DNA of 8,092 nucleotides, taken from contig JAHDCH010000113.1 of assembly GCA_020629995.1 (NCBI GenBank), positions 1 through 8,092 on the forward strand, in the 5' to 3' direction. Below the pieces are notes generated by a model, which had not been told where the DNA came from, did no database searches, and saw only the letters and a list, made by a program, of their open reading frames with translations. The position numbers were made by a program, and so were the translations under genes. Shown one piece after another: positions 7,168 to 8,092 of this stretch. The DNA comes from Pseudaestuariivita sp. Lineage in GTDB: Bacteria > Pseudomonadota > Alphaproteobacteria > Rhodobacterales > Rhodobacteraceae. The first letter of the stretch is position 1, and each line of letters starts with the position of its first letter.

Positions 7168-7455
7168 ATGTCGCGCCGCTGCGAACTTACCGGTAAAGGC
7201 CCCATGGTTGGCAACAATGTCAGCCACGCCAACAACAAGACCAAACGCCGCTTCCTGCCCAACCTGAACGACACCACGCTGCATTCCGAAGCGCTGGGCC
7301 GTGCCGTCAAGCTGCGCATCTCGGCAGCCGCGCTGCGTTCGGTGGATCACCGTGGCGGTCTGGACGCCTTCCTGCTCAAGGCAAAAGACGCCGAGCTGTC
7401 GTCGAACGCCCTGAAGGTCAAGAAAGAGATCATGAAGGCCCAGGCCTCGGCCTGA
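7168..7455 (+). CDS. rpmB: 50S ribosomal protein L28
   Basis: Structural component of the large ribosomal subunit. The 95-residue protein begins [20 protein letters not shown], the diagnostic L28 N-terminus (C-x-L/V-T-G-K-x-P-x-x-G-N-N-V-S-H). It continues with the [12 protein letters not shown] segment (25-36) and the basic [25 protein letters not shown] region (45-69). The length is typical for alphaproteobacteria, which have a longer tail than the E. coli protein. The ATG is supported by AAGGA at 7155-7159 with 8 bases between. It is monocistronic here, with its own candidate promoter upstream and a strong terminator 18 bases after the stop; rpmG is not adjacent, unlike in E. coli. Confidence 0.97.
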   Translation: MSRRCELTGKGPMVGNNVSHANNKTKRRFLPNLNDTTLHSEALGRAVKLRISAAALRSVDHRGGLDAFLLKAKDAELSSNALKVKKEIMKAQASA

Positions 7456-7472
7456 TCGCCTTTCATCTGAAA

Positions 7473-7509
7473 CAAAAGCGCCCCGCGACCGGCTCGCGGG
7501 GCGCTTTTG
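7473..7509 (+). terminator. Intrinsic terminator of rpmB
   Basis: Perfect 16-bp stem: CAAAAGCGCCCCGCGA (7473-7488) pairs with TCGCGGGGCGCTTTTG (7494-7509), with a CCGGC loop. The T-run at the base of the stem, followed by GCGTTTTG, completes a textbook rho-independent terminator. The A-run on the left arm means it could also work in the opposite direction. Confidence 0.93.
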
Positions 7510-7525
7510 CGTTTTGTCGCACCGC

Positions 7526-7554
7526 TTGGCACCGGGGCCCGTCCGGCATACCTA
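7526..7554 (+). promoter_or_regulatory. Tentative promoter close to the DUF2946-like start
   Basis: TTGGCA (7526-7531) is a fair -35. A 17-base spacer leads to TACCTA (7549-7554), a poor -10. If used, transcription would begin near 7561, at or next to the ATG, giving a leaderless message. Confidence 0.25.
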
Positions 7555-7560
7555 AGCCAT

Positions 7561-7908
7561 ATGCGACTCAGCTTTCGCCTTTGCCTGACTTGCCTACTGG
7601 CGGTGTCCCTTGTTTGGGCCGGTCTTGGCGTATCCGCGCGCGCGGGCGAAGGGCCGGCAGCCCAGCGGATCGTGCTTTGTGTCGATGGCGCGACGGCGCA
7701 TGTCTGGATCGATGCCTCGGGCGCGCCTGTGACCGCTCCGCATGGGGACTGCGCCCATTGCATCCTCGCTGCCGCTGACGTGCCACCCGCCGCGCCTGCG
7801 CCTCTGGCCCGCGCCGCCGCGACCCGCGTTGTAGCCTTGGCGCCGCCGGTGTTCCTCTCTCTGGCGGCTCTGCCCGCGCCCCGTGCGCGTGCGCCCCCGG
7901 CTGTGTGA
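7561..7908 (+). CDS. Small exported Cys/His protein, DUF2946-like
   Basis: A 115-residue protein of unknown function. Residues 1-28 form a Sec signal peptide (basic MRLSFR, hydrophobic core, then SARA before GEG). The mature protein has IVLCVDG (37-43) and PHGDCAHC (60-67), giving C40, H61, C64, H66 and C67 as a possible metal-binding set. The tail is rich in Ala/Pro with a moderately hydrophobic stretch near 88-104. The layout (exported, C-V-x-G early, D-x-x-G-x-P-V-x-x-P-H, then C-x-x-C) recalls DUF2946 proteins, often found near copper-handling genes in proteobacteria; this is from memory and unverified. The frame opens at a TTG at 7507, but that lies in the rpmB terminator, and the signal peptide begins at ATG 7561, so that start is chosen. 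No Shine-Dalgarno is evident ahead of it. Confidence 0.65.
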   Translation: MRLSFRLCLTCLLAVSLVWAGLGVSARAGEGPAAQRIVLCVDGATAHVWIDASGAPVTAPHGDCAHCILAAADVPPAAPAPLARAAATRVVALAPPVFLSLAALPAPRARAPPAV

Positions 7909-7952
7909 CCTTTCCATCCGTTCACGACACAGACCTTATTCAGAGAGACAAC

Positions 7953-8092
7953 ATGCTCACCCAGCTTACCCGCGCTTCAGCTCTTGCCCTGCTATGCCTC
8001 AGCGCTCCGGCCCTTGCGGGCGAAGGCCACGGCGACGACCCCGCCGCCAAAGACACCTCCGCCATGGCCGCCCCCCATGTCGTCGCGGTGAC
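7953..8092 (+). CDS. Exported protein, N-terminus only (3' end outside window)
   Basis: The frame from ATG 7953 runs open through the window edge, giving 46 residues. MLTQLTRASALALLCLSAPALA is a Sec signal peptide with a canonical ALA cleavage site before GEGHGDD. The mature start is acidic and His-containing (GEGHGDDPAAKDTSAM), low complexity, and then enters APHVVAV. GAGAG-like purines (AGAGAG, 7942-7947) six bases ahead are an acceptable ribosome binding site. It lies 44 bases after the DUF2946-like gene with no terminator between, so the two are probably co-transcribed. Too little is visible to name it. A periplasmic metal-handling protein or a TonB-dependent receptor would both fit the neighbourhood. 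Confidence 0.7.
   Translation, partial: MLTQLTRASALALLCLSAPALAGEGHGDDPAAKDTSAMAAPHVVAV

Overview
The window reads as ordinary chromosome of a GC-rich alphaproteobacterium, most likely of the Rhodobacteraceae (Roseobacter group). Supporting this are the strong G/C bias at third codon positions, the alphaproteobacterial character of the ArgF, HrpB, MeaB and L28 sequences, and AT-rich palindromes between otherwise GC-rich genes. This placement comes from sequence character alone, without a database search. I see no tRNA or rRNA genes, insertion sequences, phage genes, CRISPR arrays or recent-transfer islands. Coding density is high and no gene-free stretch exceeds about 175 bases.

Layout, left to right. 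(1) The 3' half of argF (ornithine carbamoyltransferase, + strand) enters from the left edge and ends at 486. It is followed by a near-perfect AT-rich palindrome. (2) gnd (6-phosphogluconate dehydrogenase, + strand) at 574-1974 converges on (3) hrpB (ATP-dependent helicase, - strand). A hairpin at 1983-2014 sits between them and contains the hrpB stop codon. (4) A secreted DUF3108-family protein (- strand) lies upstream of hrpB in the same transcription unit, and the two genes overlap by 14 bases. (5) A 74-base divergent gap separates DUF3108 from meaB (+ strand), the GTPase chaperone of B12-dependent acyl-CoA mutases. meaB is translationally coupled by a GTGA overlap to (6) an unassigned alpha/beta-hydrolase-fold protein. 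(7) After a 172-base gap with a candidate promoter and a hairpin comes rpmB (ribosomal protein L28), closed by a textbook 16-bp terminator hairpin. (8) The right edge begins a pair of genes for exported proteins. The first is a small Cys/His-bearing DUF2946-like protein that lacks an obvious Shine-Dalgarno. The second is cut by the window end.

The genes fall into short independent units (arginine synthesis, pentose phosphate pathway, envelope protein plus helicase, mutase maintenance plus hydrolase, ribosome, probable metal-related exported proteins) and do not form one pathway. I found no convincing new multi-gene system. The items most worth a second look are the rpmB leader, with alternative pairings and a possible masked ribosome binding site, and the hydrolase coupled to meaB. 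The stop codon embedded in the gnd/hrpB hairpin and the possibly leaderless DUF2946-like gene come next.
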